This document shows positions 1 to 11,700 of a DNA stretch of 64,000 bases, piece after piece. The notes below the pieces were generated by a model. It worked only from the letters and a program-made list of their open reading frames with translations, searched no databases and was not told the origin of the DNA. How positions within the stretch are numbered: the first letter of the stretch is position 1; every line of letters begins with the position of its first letter. Source of the stretch: Nymphaea colorata (taxonomy: Eukaryota; Streptophyta; Magnoliopsida; Nymphaeales; Nymphaeaceae); NCBI RefSeq assembly GCF_008831285.2, contig NC_045139.1:23602412-23666411 (forward strand). Direction: 5' to 3'. The position numbers were made by a program, and so were the translations under genes.

Positions 1-857
1 CTGCAAAAAAAACAAAAAATGAAAAATTAAATGCCAAAGGATGTGTCGAGTGTCGACACATTAAACACTTTTCTCCAGTGGCATGTGAACTGTACTCGTC
101 GATTTGTCTGCTGCCCGACTTGCTAGATATTGGAAAGAAATGTCAATAGAAGGTTGAGCATTCGAAGCATGTCAGATAACCTGCAAAATTGATGTATGTG
201 ATAATGTCATACATGTGCCACATCTGCAATTCATACCACTGATCACATAAATCTTTATAACTTCGGTGGTAAACTTATTAGTAGAATGCAATTTTATATG
301 ACCTGTACTGTAAGGAATATACCAATGAACAAGATGAAGATATGAATAATATTAAGGCTCTAGACCGTTTACCTACGTAATCCTATAAATTTTAACCATC
401 TCATATTACGATCCTTTTACATTTTTACTTTTCAATTCATATCCCCTTCGGGGTGCAAACACCAGCTGCACACCTCAAGCGATCGCTTGGTCGGGAAAAA
501 TCCCTATAATTGCGTGAAACACTAGAAAGCCAAACATGCTACAGCAGTAGAGCAACTTACTGGGATTTCGTCCACATGTAGCGATGCTCAACCTTCTCTA
601 GGACACCTGCATTGGAAAGGAACGAGAATTACAATTATGAGTAAGCTAGCCAATGGAAAATGGAAGGGGCGCACCAACATGGATTGTTCCTTCCAACTGG
701 CTAAATGCACACTCAGTATGCTATTGACTTGGGTGTTAGGCACAAGACAAATAAGCAAACCGGCACATCATATTGTAAACACCACAATCCATTCACTATC
801 AATCACTGTACCCTTTTAATCTCAAGTCCTATAGGAGTCGCAATGTCAAGACAATGC

Positions 858-919
858 CTATCAGTATGCTCATTTTACAATCTTCTATCTATCAGTATGC
901 TCATTTTACAATCATCTAC
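858..919. repeat. Two 31-bp tandem repeats
   Basis: Two adjacent copies that begin CTATCAGTATGCTCATTTTA, at 858 and 889, nearly identical. Confidence 0.8.
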
Positions 920-1785
920 CACCCACATTTTCAAAGAGAAAGTTATGTGAGTCGGGCGCACCGTGTACAATAAAGGAGAGGAGGATATTTTGGTAATTTA
1001 TTAAAAGAAATTTTCTTTATATTCTTTTTACTTTTTTCCATTTTCAATTTTTTTTTTTATAAAAAGTTCTTTTTTTCATGTAAACTAAAGGTATTTTAGT
1101 TATTAACCATACTGGTGCACAAAAAATTGTGCACCATTATTGCACATATAACCAGGTTTGCATTTTTAAGTGTTGCTTGTTGATAGGAGTTGTTACACAT
1201 TGATTACCATCCATAGGCCATGTAGATCTAGCTTTTCACATGTACACTAAGTTCGCTTAAAACATAGGCATCTTCACCACACGATAATTTAATTGAGTGA
1301 GCATAACTAGTTCAGTGGAATGTGGTTTGCAGTTTGGACAAACCAGTAATATACGGTAACACAGTCAACCTAAATCACATAGGGTATTCTCCATCCATGG
1401 CTTGCAAACGGCTATCATATGCAATTAACAATCTATCATGTTGTTCACTGCGTGGGTCGTGCTCGATGGACTATTCTCAATTTGGAGGCAGACCTATAGT
1501 TGTCCTACATAGATATTTTACTATATACATATGCAAGTTCACATTCCATCCAATTATGCATCAACATTGTCCATCAACATCACATAATATCATACATGAA
1601 TGTATTTGTTGTAATCATAAGTATAAATTTAACACCGATCGTCAAATAGGAACGTGCTTTTTCAATTCCACAGTTCATGTAATCAAGTCACGATTCACTA
1701 AAATCACAACTACGTGGTAAGTAGCCTGGGAAGCCGTCATACCTTCGCTTACCCATCAAATACTTAATTTTCAACACTTCTCTAT

Positions 1786-2180
1786 GTGACCACCTGTTGC
1801 TGCCACCACTACCGTTCCTTTCGTTCATTTTTTTTTCTATTTTTACAACACCCTTTTATTTTTGTTGTATATCTTTCTTCTTTTCCTATTTTCTGCTTAT
1901 TTTTTATATATTTTTTCTCTTTTTCTTCTTTTTTCCTTCTACCTCATGTTGATGCTATTGCAGCACTTCTCTTTTTTTTTTTTTACCTCTGTGACGCAGC
2001 AATCTGCTCTCCTATTTTGTTTTCTTTTTTTCTTCTGCTAACTGTCCACTGCAATCCCTTCTCTATCTTATTCATCTCTCCCTGCTCTTCTTCCTTTGCT
2101 GCTATGGCAACGCTTTTTTTTTTCACATTAATTTCCTCTTTTTTTTCTTTTGCTGAAAGCTGCAATGTTTTTCTTCTGCT
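1786..2180. repeat. Pyrimidine-rich low-complexity tract
   Basis: Nearly continuous T and C on the plus strand. A 132-codon frame across it encodes mostly Phe, Ser and Leu, as expected from composition alone, so it is not taken as a gene. Confidence 0.75.
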
Positions 2181-4174
2181 GTAAATCGAGCAAGTCTTGT
2201 ATCTTATTTCCTCATGCATGATTGGGAAAGTAGGTGTCACAGAAAACCACTTTGTGCCTGTATAATTTGTTTGATTTGCTGATTGGATGGTATAAACTGA
2301 CTACCACCACATTTACAGGTTACACAACCACTATATTTATATAGTTGTATTGTGCATATGTACATTGGTACAAGTTCAAATACCCTCATGTCTGCTCCTT
2401 ATTCAATTTATGTTTTTCTTGCCTAGATGGTGGACAATACTACCATATAAACTCACTACTTTCTATATCCCTCCATTGCTTGGTTACAAGCCTTTGTCTC
2501 TGTTATTTTTGTGGGGGCGTTTCAGGTGCATTTGTGCTCCTAGGGGTTGAGGTTGCCCCTTCATTTCTATCAGATGTTTGGCTATCGTCCATTCTGTCAC
2601 CCTCTACCTCCTGGGTATTAGCAGACGTCGATCCTTTTGCAAGACTGATATCAATAGTACATAGTATATGGCATTGTCATCTAATTGCTTCCCAGTTCTC
2701 AGGTTTCCTCAGTCTACGATATGAAGTAAACGCCCTCTACCACTCGGCCTTGATCTAAGAACTCCTGCCATTGGTGACATAGAAGCATATGTGGAATCAG
2801 CAGTCTAAAAACCATGTTCAAGTTCTCACCGATGGAAGGGCTCTATACTGTTCTGCGAATGCTGGTGTGCTACTACAACTAGAATTTATGAAAATTCACT
2901 TAGCTCTGTGTGTGTGTGTGTTGAAGGAATGTTAAAAAAAAGTATGAACTTAGGAATATGAGAATGATGTAAACAAACTGTGAATTGCCTGACCAATTTA
3001 ATTAGTAATTCATATAGTGTGAGGCATAAAATTACTTTTCAAAGTCAAAACACAATTTGTCATTTACCTTAACAGTAAAATAACTTTACATACACCGGTT
3101 ATGAACAATCAGTCAAGCTCGTTAGTTTATTCACTTTTAGTGAACATTTTCTGTACATTTTACTAACCCATTGTTTTGACGAGACTCGAACAGATTTTGC
3201 CTTGTTTGTCAGCTTTCAACATTCAGCATGAAATAAGTAAGAAGGGAGACAAAGCCTTGAATCACTTCAATAGCAATAGCTAATACATTATTGAAAATGT
3301 CAATGTTGCATTGAATTTTTTAGTAGAAGCGTGGTTGAGAAAACGACAAATCCATTCCTAAATCTGTTGTATTGGATAAGCAGATCGGGTACCAAGAAAA
3401 TCTTCCAACAAAATTACCATTTTAAAAAGTTTAATGGGCGCAGGATCATATCGAGACAAATATATGATACCACGAACACGTTTGTAGGTCTTGAAAATGT
3501 CTAGTCAGAATTATCAATTGAGAAATGAAGTTAAGAAACTACTTTTAAAGCTTAATAACGCTAGTTAACTAGTTTTAAAAAGCGCGGCTTTATTTGATAC
3601 ACAAATGGTAAAAAAAACAACTGTCATACGTAACAAGACGACCAAATTAGCTAAAACCTAATTTCTTACTCGAAAAGGACTTGAAAGAGGATTCCAACTT
3701 AAGATGACCGCAGTCCCTCCATTCGTTATATGATCGTCCGGTCTTAAAATGCAAGGGCATCCATCAACTGCACAATACAAACTTCTGCACAGTGCCTAAA
3801 GCCTCCTACCAATTAAGGAAACCAAACCATATGCTGCTGTAATGACAAATGAAAAAGCCCCAACCGGATATCTCATTTTTTCGCCCACATAATCAAAGTC
3901 CAAATTTTAGCACCATACACACATCACATGAAACCAATAACTTAGGTCTCCAACCAGTTTGTTCTGCTTCCGCAGATGCTACTATTGAGTGGAGCTCTTC
4001 AGGTTGCCGATGCATGCCATCGACATTACATATCATCCAAAGGATAATCTTTCCATTTTGTTCCCGGATGAATGGCCTATAATTCAAACCTCTGAAGTTC
4101 AGAGCAATACTGAGGAAAGCTTTGCAACATTAAGATCCTTGTGCCCCCAATGTAGGTCAACCGCCTTATAAAGA

Positions 4175-5771
4175 TTATATTAAACCAGCTTCTTTCAGAG
4201 CAGCTTCAAATCCTTCTTCACTTTGCCAAGAGGGAATCTGCACATCATTGTGAATTACTGAATAGAGTTTTTTTTCTATTGGCAGCAATTAAGTTTCAAC
4301 ATAATATGCTGCGGTACAGACAATAAATAAGACTCGAAGGAAAATCACCTCAGCTACATGATGCTGGAAGTACTTCTCGATATCATCCATGACCTTCTTA
4401 TCCCTTTCAGTGCATATCAAATTGAACACTGCTCCTGTAATATGCATCACAAATATCAACAAGAGATTTGGACGATAATGGTTTAAACTTTCAACTATAA
4501 CCAATCATATCTAAATACGTAAAACTCAAATCTGAAACAAAATAACCTAAGAAAAAACATCCATGAGATCTTTGCGTGGGTAGTCTTAATAACATACATC
4601 AGGAATGATAACGATAAAAGATCTGGTCCTGCTTTTCAGAAAAGTGAACCTACATTTCATTCCACAGATGATAATAGTGGGCGACCCACCAGTACCCTGA
4701 CCCTCTTCTCAAAACCTGAAATTTTCTTTAACACAGCAGCATGCCAGAAAATAGATATTGAGAGAGGGGTTTCGAGTGCCAAAGGGCGCATCCTTCCACA
4801 TTGTCAAGCAGACACATCCCATGAGACTAAAAAATGCCCTTAACTAAATCAAAGACACCGAACAGTACTGTATGTCATATGAACTGGGAAGAGCAAAAAG
4901 GGTGATAGAGAACTTGCAACATTTCTTAAATTTAGAAAATCAATACGCCTCCAACAGCACCTGCCACCAGGATCACCTAATGCATACAGAACTGTACAGT
5001 GTGCACATAGCTATAATGGGAACATTTTGTTTCTATGGTAGGTCACCTTTGTTTTCCGAGGAAACATAACATACTTAGTACAATAGGATGTCCTTAAGTA
5101 GAAAAATGTCATCTATTTTCAGTATACAGTGTGACTACAAGCTGCCTGAAGTGATTTAACAGTAGCTTAGTACCTTTACGACCAAAACGCCCAGCTCTCC
5201 CTACTCTATGCAGGTATACTTCGTAGTCAGGCCCGCCATAATGCTTAACGGGGAGATCAAAATTGACAACTAAATTAACCTGTAAAACGGGAAGCCATTA
5301 GTTTCAGAAGTAAAATAAGCAAATTACATACAAATACTAGCGTAAGATCCACATTCGAGATATGAGCACCTGAGATTGATCAAACCCCCGAGCAAGAATA
5401 TCAGTACATATGAGAACTTTAGTTAACCCTGCTCTAAATTCCTTGATGAGTGTGTCTCTCTTCTCTTGCTCAAGGTTGCCTGATATAGCCGTACAGCTCC
5501 ACCCAGCATCTGATAGGGTCTTATGCAGATCAGATGCACTTTTCCTTGTTCTCACAAAAATTATAGTTTGTGCCAACTTCTCTGCCACCAGAAAGATCCT
5601 ATCTCTCAGTAGTTCAATCTTTGCAAGCTCATCTGGACAGTATACTTTATATTGTTTAATCGATTCGAGTGAAAGCTCTTCTTTCTTTACAAACAACTGA
5701 TTGCCATCCTTCACAACTTTAGAAGCAAAATCTTTTACATTTTCATTGAATGTTGCAGAAAACAAAAGCAC
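4175..5771 (-). CDS. LOS4: LOS4-like helicase exons 5-8 (second RecA domain)
   Basis: Exon 5 (5370-5771) opens with the SAT-containing strand and runs through motif V. Exon 6 (5174-5279) carries the HRVGRAGR motif and ends in phase 1. Exon 7 is 4349-4434. Exon 8 (4175-4237) ends the protein with a short amphipathic tail and a TAA stop. Introns 5-7 are 90, 739 and 111 bp. This block lies 15.6 kb from exon 4 and could be mistaken for a separate gene; continuity of motifs and phase joins the two blocks. Confidence 0.92.
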
Positions 5772-8700
5772 CTGCCACCATTAAAGGAAACTCGTTTTGT
5801 AAAAATTATGCAAGTCAAATTGCAATGCAAACATAATTCACCCAGAACTAAAAAAGGGATATTCATGGGAAATATGATTCATCATAAAATAAAGTAATCG
5901 TAACCAACACTATAATGCACACTATTCCATGCAATGCATGCCCAAGAGACAATCAGTGCATGAAATTACTAAGAAGTAGTACATGTGCATAAATGGATCA
6001 GCCAAAAAACCACATCAAAATAGAATGACTAAATCTAAGATGAATAAGCAATGAAATATTCCTAGCAATGATAAACTGAAAAATGGACCAGAAAGCATAC
6101 AGCAGAAAAAGTTTGGCAGCATTTTCTTATTTGTATTTACTTATTTCACATGGACGCAGGACTACGCACCAGCAGAAACAATTTCTGAAAACCTGTGTAA
6201 TATTTTAAGTTACTTTTTCCAGACTCCAAGCAACTTCGTTATAAAAGTAATAATGGACATAAAACCTAGAAGACCATCAATCAAGTAGATTATTCCATGT
6301 AGTCTTCACCATTGCTCATGTCATTGTTAAACAACAGATTTTCGGATCCTCCATCTGGATCCAAAATCCAGCACATTGAACGATGTCTCACGTTATTCAA
6401 CGTCATTGCAATATGTGAAGTCTCTTATGATTCTACATTCTTGTAAACTGTGTTGAGGTACTTAATGTCCCTGTAATATGTGAAGTCTCCTAGGATTCTA
6501 GGATAAAGATGTTAAGTTTGTGCACCTGGGATCGGGTCTGTCCAGACCCGATCCAATTCTTTTATATCCACATGCCCAAATATACTAGGTGGTGGCATAC
6601 TTATAATTTTTTACATATTTTTGTACAAACTGTTGTAATCTGATTAGGTTATCTTAATATAACAATGATTAAGGATTGCAGGGCGCCACTTACGCCAATT
6701 GCACCTTCTCTTCCATCGGCTTCTATCTTCTCTACTCATCTCTTCCATTGGCTTCTACCTTCTCTACTCAATCACTCTTGTTTCAAGCCGGAGAGACACA
6801 GATTTCTGGAAAATCTTACATGGTATCAGAGCCAGGTTCAGCATCGTCCTCTGGTAAGTGGATTTAGTTTTGGCGTGATTTGCCCTAAACCCTATTTCTG
6901 GCGTGATTTGCCCTAAATCCTATTTCTAGCGTGATTTGCCCTAATTCCGTTCTGTCCAAACTCCAAACCAGACCCGATCCTTTTCATTATTCCTCTTCGA
7001 TTTCGGTTCTCGTTATTCAGCCATGGACCAGCGAAACTCCTTTCTCTTGTCCTCCAGTTTTCTCTCCCAACTTATCTCCCAAAAACTGAATCACAGCAAC
7101 TATTTGACTTGGAAACGTCAAATAGTCCCATTTATTAAGAGCCATCGACTCTATGGACATATCGATGGCACCACTCCAGCGCCTCCAAAGTACATCGACC
7201 GTGAAGTGAAGAGGACTGTAGTGGCAGATCAAGCTGATGGGACGTCGGCTGGGACTGAGATCAGATTTGAGTATGAAACTCTTACTGAAAACAACCCTGA
7301 GTATGAAGTTTGGCTGGCTCACGACCAGTCCCTTGTTGCCTACATTACTTCTACTCTGTCAGAGGAAGTATTGGGAGGCGTTGATGATGATTTAACAGCC
7401 CTAGAGTTGTGGTCTATGCTTGCCACGACGTACTCTCAAGTATCGAAAGCACGATTTCTACAATTAAAAAGGCAGTTTCAGGACATCAAGCACGGGAAGC
7501 GTACAACTTTGGAATATTTGAATGAAATAAAAAATGTAAGCGACCAGCTTGCTGTCATTGGACATCCGGTCAGCGACAAGGACAAGGTGCAGCAAGCTTT
7601 AAGTGGACTGGGAACAGATTTTGACATATTTTGCACAGCTTTGGAAGTTTTACCTGTCCTCCCATCCTTTGAAGATCTGAAGGCCAAGTTATTTCAGCAC
7701 GAAGCTAGTCGTGTACAACGATAGAACTTGATTCCTTTCGGCAGCCACAATGTAATGATTACAGGGGCACACGTCGTGCAAGGGAATCGCACCCGTCCTT
7801 GGACTCCCTCAGGCAGGAATGGGAAGAGGTATTCTCCCAACACCACCAGGCATGAATACTACATTTACCACGCCTAGAAGGGTTCCTACTTGCTTCTATT
7901 GCAACAAAAGAGGGCATGAAATCAGAATGTTGGCACAACCCTCAGAACAAAAATAACCAGATCAAGCGTGAGAACAAGGCAGCAGCATGGTCAACTACAT
8001 CATCATCTGGCTCAAATGTGACATCAAATATTCCAGCAGACGTGCAACAGCTCTTAATGACAACCCTATCTAAACTCCAGTTGAAACAAAATGAGCAAGG
8101 AGAATGGTATGTGGACTCTGGAGCAGCAGCTCATGTTACTGGTGACACAGGTAATCTCTCTAGTCTTTTCCCTTATTTAGATCAAGGCTCAGTTGTCACG
8201 GGAGATGGTTCCCATCACACAATATCGCACATTGGAAATGCACAAATATCTATGGGTCGTTCTTCCATACCATTAAAGAATGTCCTTGTTCCAAATGTCA
8301 AGAAAAATATTATCTCAGTGTCCAAACTTATTGATGATACTCATTCCTCTGTTGAATTCACACCATCTTCTGTTTATGTCAAGGATGCTCGAACCAAGAA
8401 GACATTCGCAAAGGAGATATGTATGTCCTTGAAGAAGCTCCAAAGATGTCAAAACCTTACCTCTCAGATTCACCTTTTCCGAGTCATAGTGAAGTTAATG
8501 TCACAGTGTATAATAAGCCGTCCATTTGGCACAGTCAATTAACTCATTGTAGTCAGTCTTTTGTTCGGGGTCTTGTTGCAGACGGGCTCTTAGATAAGTC
8601 CAGTCTGAATTCAGTTAGTGAGTCCAGCGTGTGCTCGAGTTGTCACATCTGTAAGAGCCATGCCCTTCCTTTTCAATTAATCAATAAAAAAACTTCAAAG

Positions 8701-11700
8701 GTTTTTGACACTATATATTTCGATGTTTGGGGGCCCGCTCCAATTCCTTCTTCTTCCGGGAGTCGATACTATATCATGTTCATTGATTCATATTCCCGAT
8801 ATACTTGGATCCATTTCATGAAACACAAATCAGAAGTTTTCCGCTTGTTCATTCAATTTCATGCCTTGGTTCGAAATAAATACTCCAGTGATACTGTGCA
8901 TTTTCAATGTGATGGTGGTCGTGAATTTATTTCAAACGAATTTACTGAGTACTTACTAAATCATGGGATCACTAGAAAAATCTCATGCCCGCATACACCT
9001 CAGCAAAACGGAATTGCTGAAAGGAAACATAGGCATATCGTTGAAAGTGCGCTTAGCATGATGCATGACACAGATTTACCTATGACGTTGTGGACCGAGG
9101 CTTTTCATACGGCTGTCCATGTTATAAACCGGCTGTCATTGGCTTTGCTTGATGGAAAATCACCATTCTTTCTATTACATCAAGAACGGCCAGATTATGA
9201 GGAATTGCGTGTTTTCGGATGTGTGTGCTACGTGCATATTGATGCTTCCTTAAGGAACAAATTTCAAAATCGTGTTGTTTTATGCATTATGCAGATTTAT
9301 GGGGTATGCAGAAAATTACAAGGGCTATAGATGTTACAATCCTAAAACTGGGCGTGTGCATATTTCACGGCATGTTTTTTGATGAAAGCATGTTACAGGA
9401 TCCAAAGGCGCCTTTTGTGACACTCAATGACAAAAATGAGGTATATGATACTTGGTTACATGCTGAAATTTTAAGACAAGGGACGGAAATGTTGCCTGAG
9501 CAGAGAGAGCAAGTTGTTGATGAGGCCGAAAAAGTTGTCAGTAGTTCCTTGGACAGCACCCCTTTCTTGGACAACCTGCCTTCATCCTCTCAGCCCAATG
9601 ATCCACCTATAGATAACCGCTTCTCATGCATGGTGTATTCTCGGCAGTCAGTCCCTACCGCAGCTCCACGTAAGTCACAACGCGTACGGCACCCTATTGA
9701 TAGATGGGTGAGCTATAACAATTTTTCCTTGGATTTTCAACTTTTTATGACAGAAGTCAACAAAAAGGTGGAACCAAAACGTTATCAACATGCGAGTAAG
9801 GAAAAATGTTGGGTTGAAGCTATGAATGAGGAAATGGCAGCCTTGAATGAGTGTCAGACTTGGCAGATTGTTCCTCGTCCAGACGGTAAGAATGTTGTGG
9901 GCTCCAAATGGGTTTACAAACTGAAATATAAGCCTGATGGTAACATTGATCGATATAAAGCTCGCCTTGTGGCGCGAGGCTTCACTCAGCAATACGGGGA
10001 ATATTATGATGAGACATTCAGTTTGGTCATCAAGATGGGAACGATTCGCGTAATTATTTCTCTTGCAGTCTCATATGGATGGACTCTCTATCAGTTGGCT
10101 GTCAAAAATACCTTCCTTCATGGGATTCTAAAGGAATAAGTATACATGGAACAACCTCCCGGCTATGCTACACATGATCCTCAAAAATGGGTATGTAAGT
10201 TACACAAGTCTCCATATGGGTTGAAGCAGGCTTCTAGGTCATGGTTCGATCGGTTTTCTCATCATATACAACAAGTTGGTTTTCTCCGAAGCTCTCTCGA
10301 TCACTCTTTATTTATCTATCATACCGGGGAAGCTACCACTTGGTTACTTATCTATGTTGATGATATTGTTATTACTGGAAATTCTTCTTCACATATATCT
10401 TGTTAAAGATATGTTGAAGCAAGAATTCAAGATGAAAGATCTCGACAAATTACGATACTTCTTGGGAGTTGAACTTGACAGGACAGATGATAGATTGACT
10501 CTTACGCATCACAAGTATACTCTTGATATTTTGAACAAGGCAGACATGATTAATTGTAAACTCATAACTACTCCTAGTGTTCTCAACACTAAATTGACTG
10601 CCTCTGATGGAACTGCTGCATATCACAATCCTACATTCTATCGCAACATTATTGGTATGTTACAATACCTCACTTTTACACGCCCAGACATAGTATATGT
10701 TTAAATCAGATCTCTCAATTTATGCATGCACCCACGGAAGGACATATGGATGCCACTAAGCGAATCTTACGGTATCTCAAAACTACTCTTGGAGATGGAC
10801 TAGTCTACTCAAAAGGCCCCAATGTTACGCTTGGACATTGCATTTACACCTATACCGATGCAGACTGGGCAGGAGATCCAGATGATCGACGATCAGTTTC
10901 AGGTTTTTGTCTTTTTCTTGATTCTAATTTCATTTGTTGGAGCAGTAAAAAGCAGAGCACGGTTGCTCGATCTAGCACTGAGGCATAATATAGAGCAATA
11001 GCTGCTGGGACAGCTGAAGCGTCATGGTTACGCCATTTGCTTGGAGAACTCAGCCTTCCTATTGTTCAGTCATCCTTACTATGTGACAACCAAAGTGCGA
11101 TAAAAATTGCCCCGTTCTACATAATCGCACCAAACACATAGAGATTGATCAACATTTCATCCGTCAGAAGGTTGAAGAAGCCGAGATATTGCCAACTTAT
11201 GTACCCACCAGTGAACAAGTAGCTGACCTCTTCACCAAAGGACTCACAGGACAGCACTTTTGGGAATTGAAGAACAAGTTATGCATGATCAAATCTCATG
11301 CACAACTTGAGGAGGGCTGTTAAGTTTGTGCACCTGGGATCGGGTCTGTCCAGACCCGATCCAATTCTTTTATATCCACACGCCCAAATATACTAGGCGG
11401 TGGCATACTTGTAATTTTTTACATATTTTTGTACAAACTGTTGTAATCTGATTAGGTTATCTTAATATAACAATGATTAAGGATTGTAGGGCGCCACTTA
11501 CACCAACTGCACCTTCTCTTCCATCGGCTTCTATCTTCTCTACTCATCTCTTCCATTGGCTTCTACCTTCTCTACTCAATCACTCTTGTTTCAGGCCGGA
11601 GAGACACAGATTTCTGGAAAATCTTACAAGTCTCTTAGGATTCTGCAATTGTAACTGTTCTCTCTTATAAATATGGGCCATGTAGACCATCCTGGTCACG

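Larger units (their letters stand above)
1..4174. other. Region downstream of the helicase gene, no convincing gene
   Basis: The few frames of 60-137 codons have no recognisable domain and odd composition. The part next to 4175 must include the helicase 3' UTR, whose end cannot be placed. Two 31-bp tandem copies with core CAGTATGCTCATTTTACAAT lie at 858-919. Long T-rich tracts lie at 1000-1080 and 1800-2180. Confidence 0.6.
6510..11628 (+). mobile_element. Copia-type LTR retrotransposon A, nested in the 5' LTR of element B
   Basis: A 5,119-bp element with 311-bp LTRs at both ends, TGTTAAG...CTTACA. The coding order is gag, protease, integrase, reverse transcriptase, RNase H, so it is Ty1/copia and close to element B in sequence. 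It carries many frameshifts and nonsense codons and is non-autonomous. No matching 5-bp target duplication is visible: the left flank ends AAAGA and the right begins AGTCT. The intact copy of the target in the 3' LTR of B (about 17175-17190) shows where the insertion lies. Confidence 0.93.

Noticed and set aside
1786-2184. 132-codon open frame of Phe/Ser/Leu
   Set aside because: It is a pyrimidine-rich low-complexity tract; the open frame follows from composition.
2690-2760. tRNA-like box A on the minus strand (GGCCGAGTGG)
   Set aside because: No box B at the right distance and no cloverleaf could be drawn.
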